Positions 15,393-16,648 of a stretch of DNA of 16,648 nt are shown piece after piece (position 1 is the stretch's first letter; each line of letters begins with the position of its first letter). A program made the translations under genes and the position numbers. The DNA is taken from NCBI GenBank assembly GCA_014384665.1, contig JACNFI010000272.1, positions 1 through 16,648 of the forward strand. Reading direction: 5' to 3'. Source of the stretch: Candidatus Cloacimonadota bacterium. GTDB lineage: Bacteria > Cloacimonadota > Cloacimonadia > JGIOTU-2. The notes below the pieces were generated by a model. That model ran no database searches. It was given only the letters and a program-made list of their open reading frames with translations, and was not told the DNA's origin.

Positions 15393-15432
15393 CCAAGAAA
15401 AATTATAGATAAACTAAAAATAAGAGGTGAAT

Positions 15433-16551
15433 ATGAAAGTCCCAATGTTAGACCTTAACGCTCAATATGAGCCGATTAAAGAAGATGTTTTACAAGCAAT
15501 GAGAGATGTTTTTGATTCAAAAAAATTTATTAACGGACCTCAAATAGCAGAACTGGAAAGCAAAATTGCTGAATACTGCCGATGTAAATATGCTATCGGT
15601 GTATCTTCCGGAACTGATGCAATTTTAATATCCTTGATGGCATTTGATATTGGAGTAGGAGATGAAGTTATTACAACTCCTTTTACATTTTTTGCAACTG
15701 CAGGCTGCATCTACCGTGTTGGTGCAAAGCCTGTATTTGTGGATATAGACCCCCAAACTTATAATATTAATCCAGATTTGATTGAGGAGAAAATTACTGA
15801 TAAGACAAAAGCTATCATACCTGTTCATCTTTTTGGTCAAACAGCTGAGATGGATAAGATCAATGAAATTGCAAAGAAACATGATTTATATGTTATAGAA
15901 GATGCCGCACAAGCAATTGGTTCAGAATATAAAGGTAAGCGAGCTGGTTCTCTTGGAGATGTCGGATGTTTCTCGTTCTTTCCAAGTAAAAATCTTGGTT
16001 GTTGTGGTGATGGTGGAATGGTTACTACAGATAATGAAGAATTGGCAGAAAAAATAAGAGTGCTCCGAGCACACGGAAGTAAACCAAAATATTATCATAA
16101 GATAATTGGAGGAAATTTCCGCATAGATACAATTCAAGCAGCAGTAATTCTGGTTAAATTTCCTTTATTAGAAAAATGGCATAAGGGTCGGAAGGATAAC
16201 GCAAAATATTATGATGATAAGCTTGAAGATGTTGTTGGAATCCCTTATGTTGAAAATTATAATAAAACGATTTATAATCAATATACAATTAGAACTGAAA
16301 ATCGTGATAAACTTCAACAGTATTTAAATGATTCAAATATTGGCAATGCTATTTACTATCCTGTTCCGCTTCACCTTCAAGAATGTTTTGTATACTTAGG
16401 ATACAAAGAAGGAGACTGTCCTGAAGCAGAAAAAGCAGCAAATGAAGTAATTTCCATTCCTATTTATCCAGAACTAACTGATGAGCAAAAAGACTATGTT
16501 ATTGAAAAGGTGATAAATGGTATTAATATCTTATCAATAAAATTCGTGTAA
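15433..16551 (+). CDS. DegT/DnrJ/EryC1/StrS-family sugar aminotransferase (WlbC/WbpE-like)
   Basis: A 372-residue PLP-dependent enzyme that transfers an amino group, usually from glutamate, to a keto sugar nucleotide. Hallmarks are the N-terminal VPMLDLNAQYEPIKED, the cofactor-binding VSSGTDAILISLMAF, TTPFTFFATAGCI, the EDAAQAIGSEYKG strand with its PLP-ring aspartate, and the Schiff-base lysine K186 in FFPSKNLGCCGDGG. The C-terminal VPLHLQECFVYLGY and SIPIYPELTDEQ blocks are standard. The ATG at 15433 follows AGAGG (15423-15427); a GTG at 15427 lies within that site and is rejected. The substrate is probably the 3-keto sugar made by the dehydrogenase at 13396, giving a 3-amino sugar for the acetyltransferase. 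Only 40 bp separate it from the small upstream gene, so it belongs to the same operon. Confidence 0.95.
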   Translation: MKVPMLDLNAQYEPIKEDVLQAMRDVFDSKKFINGPQIAELESKIAEYCRCKYAIGVSSGTDAILISLMAFDIGVGDEVITTPFTFFATAGCIYRVGAKPVFVDIDPQTYNINPDLIEEKITDKTKAIIPVHLFGQTAEMDKINEIAKKHDLYVIEDAAQAIGSEYKGKRAGSLGDVGCFSFFPSKNLGCCGDGGMVTTDNEELAEKIRVLRAHGSKPKYYHKIIGGNFRIDTIQAAVILVKFPLLEKWHKGRKDNAKYYDDKLEDVVGIPYVENYNKTIYNQYTIRTENRDKLQQYLNDSNIGNAIYYPVPLHLQECFVYLGYKEGDCPEAEKAANEVISIPIYPELTDEQKDYVIEKVINGINILSIKFV

Positions 16552-16648
16552 TTTTTGGCAAGAAATTTTTATTCTGCCTTGAGACTCTTTTATAAAGGCT
16601 ATTTAAATGACTAATTACAAATATCAAATTTCTAATAAAATTTCAAAT

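Noticed and set aside
16557..16578. Weak stem GGCAAGAA/TTCTGCC after the aminotransferase
   Set aside because: The pairing needs a bulge and no T-run follows directly, so it does not support a terminator call.

Overview
The window is a stretch of AT-rich bacterial chromosome whose intergenic DNA holds sharply GC-richer palindromes. Gene content (a NusG paralog beside sugar-nucleotide genes, a very large hybrid Ser/Thr kinase-histidine kinase, a short archaeal/Thermotoga-like AhcY) fits an uncultured, Gram-negative-type bacterium from an AT-rich candidate phylum (Cloacimonadota would fit). That placement is inference; no rRNA or taxonomic marker is present.

Left part (1-7824): the end of an inverted-repeat element (1-118) is followed by a minus-strand helical-repeat protein (195-1019, possibly AlkC/AlkD-like). 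A near-consensus sigma70 promoter (1230-1258) then drives a 1831-residue sensor with kinase, ATPase, TPR, two GAF and histidine kinase parts. Its stop codon overlaps the start of a degenerate GT9-like protein (6781-7824) by ATGA.

Middle part (7825-11923): a repeat-rich spacer contains a 62-bp miniature element flanked by a 4-bp target duplication, inserted into a 10-bp tandem repeat that can be rebuilt by excision. A GC-rich hairpin follows. Then come a small predicted secreted protein with a strongly cationic tail, ahcY, a GC-rich structured spacer, metK and a NusG/RfaH/UpxY-like antiterminator. AhcY and MetK belong to the S-adenosylmethionine cycle: MetK makes SAM and AhcY removes the SAH left by methyltransferases.

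Right part (11924-16551): the antiterminator is separated from its plausible targets by about 1.5 kb of accessory DNA. This holds a second inverted-repeat element (12022-12167) that shares its ends with the one at the window start, a nucleotidyltransferase remnant cut at its catalytic motif, a VapBC-type toxin-antitoxin pair and a mini-ORF with a helix-turn-helix pattern. Beyond it is a tight operon for an amino-sugar nucleotide: Gfo/Idh/MocA dehydrogenase, left-handed beta-helix acetyltransferase, a 72-residue unknown protein and a DegT-family aminotransferase. Together these resemble the WlbA/WlbB/WlbC steps that convert a UDP-GlcNAc-type sugar into a 3-acetamido derivative for surface polysaccharide.

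No tRNA, rRNA or CRISPR array was seen.
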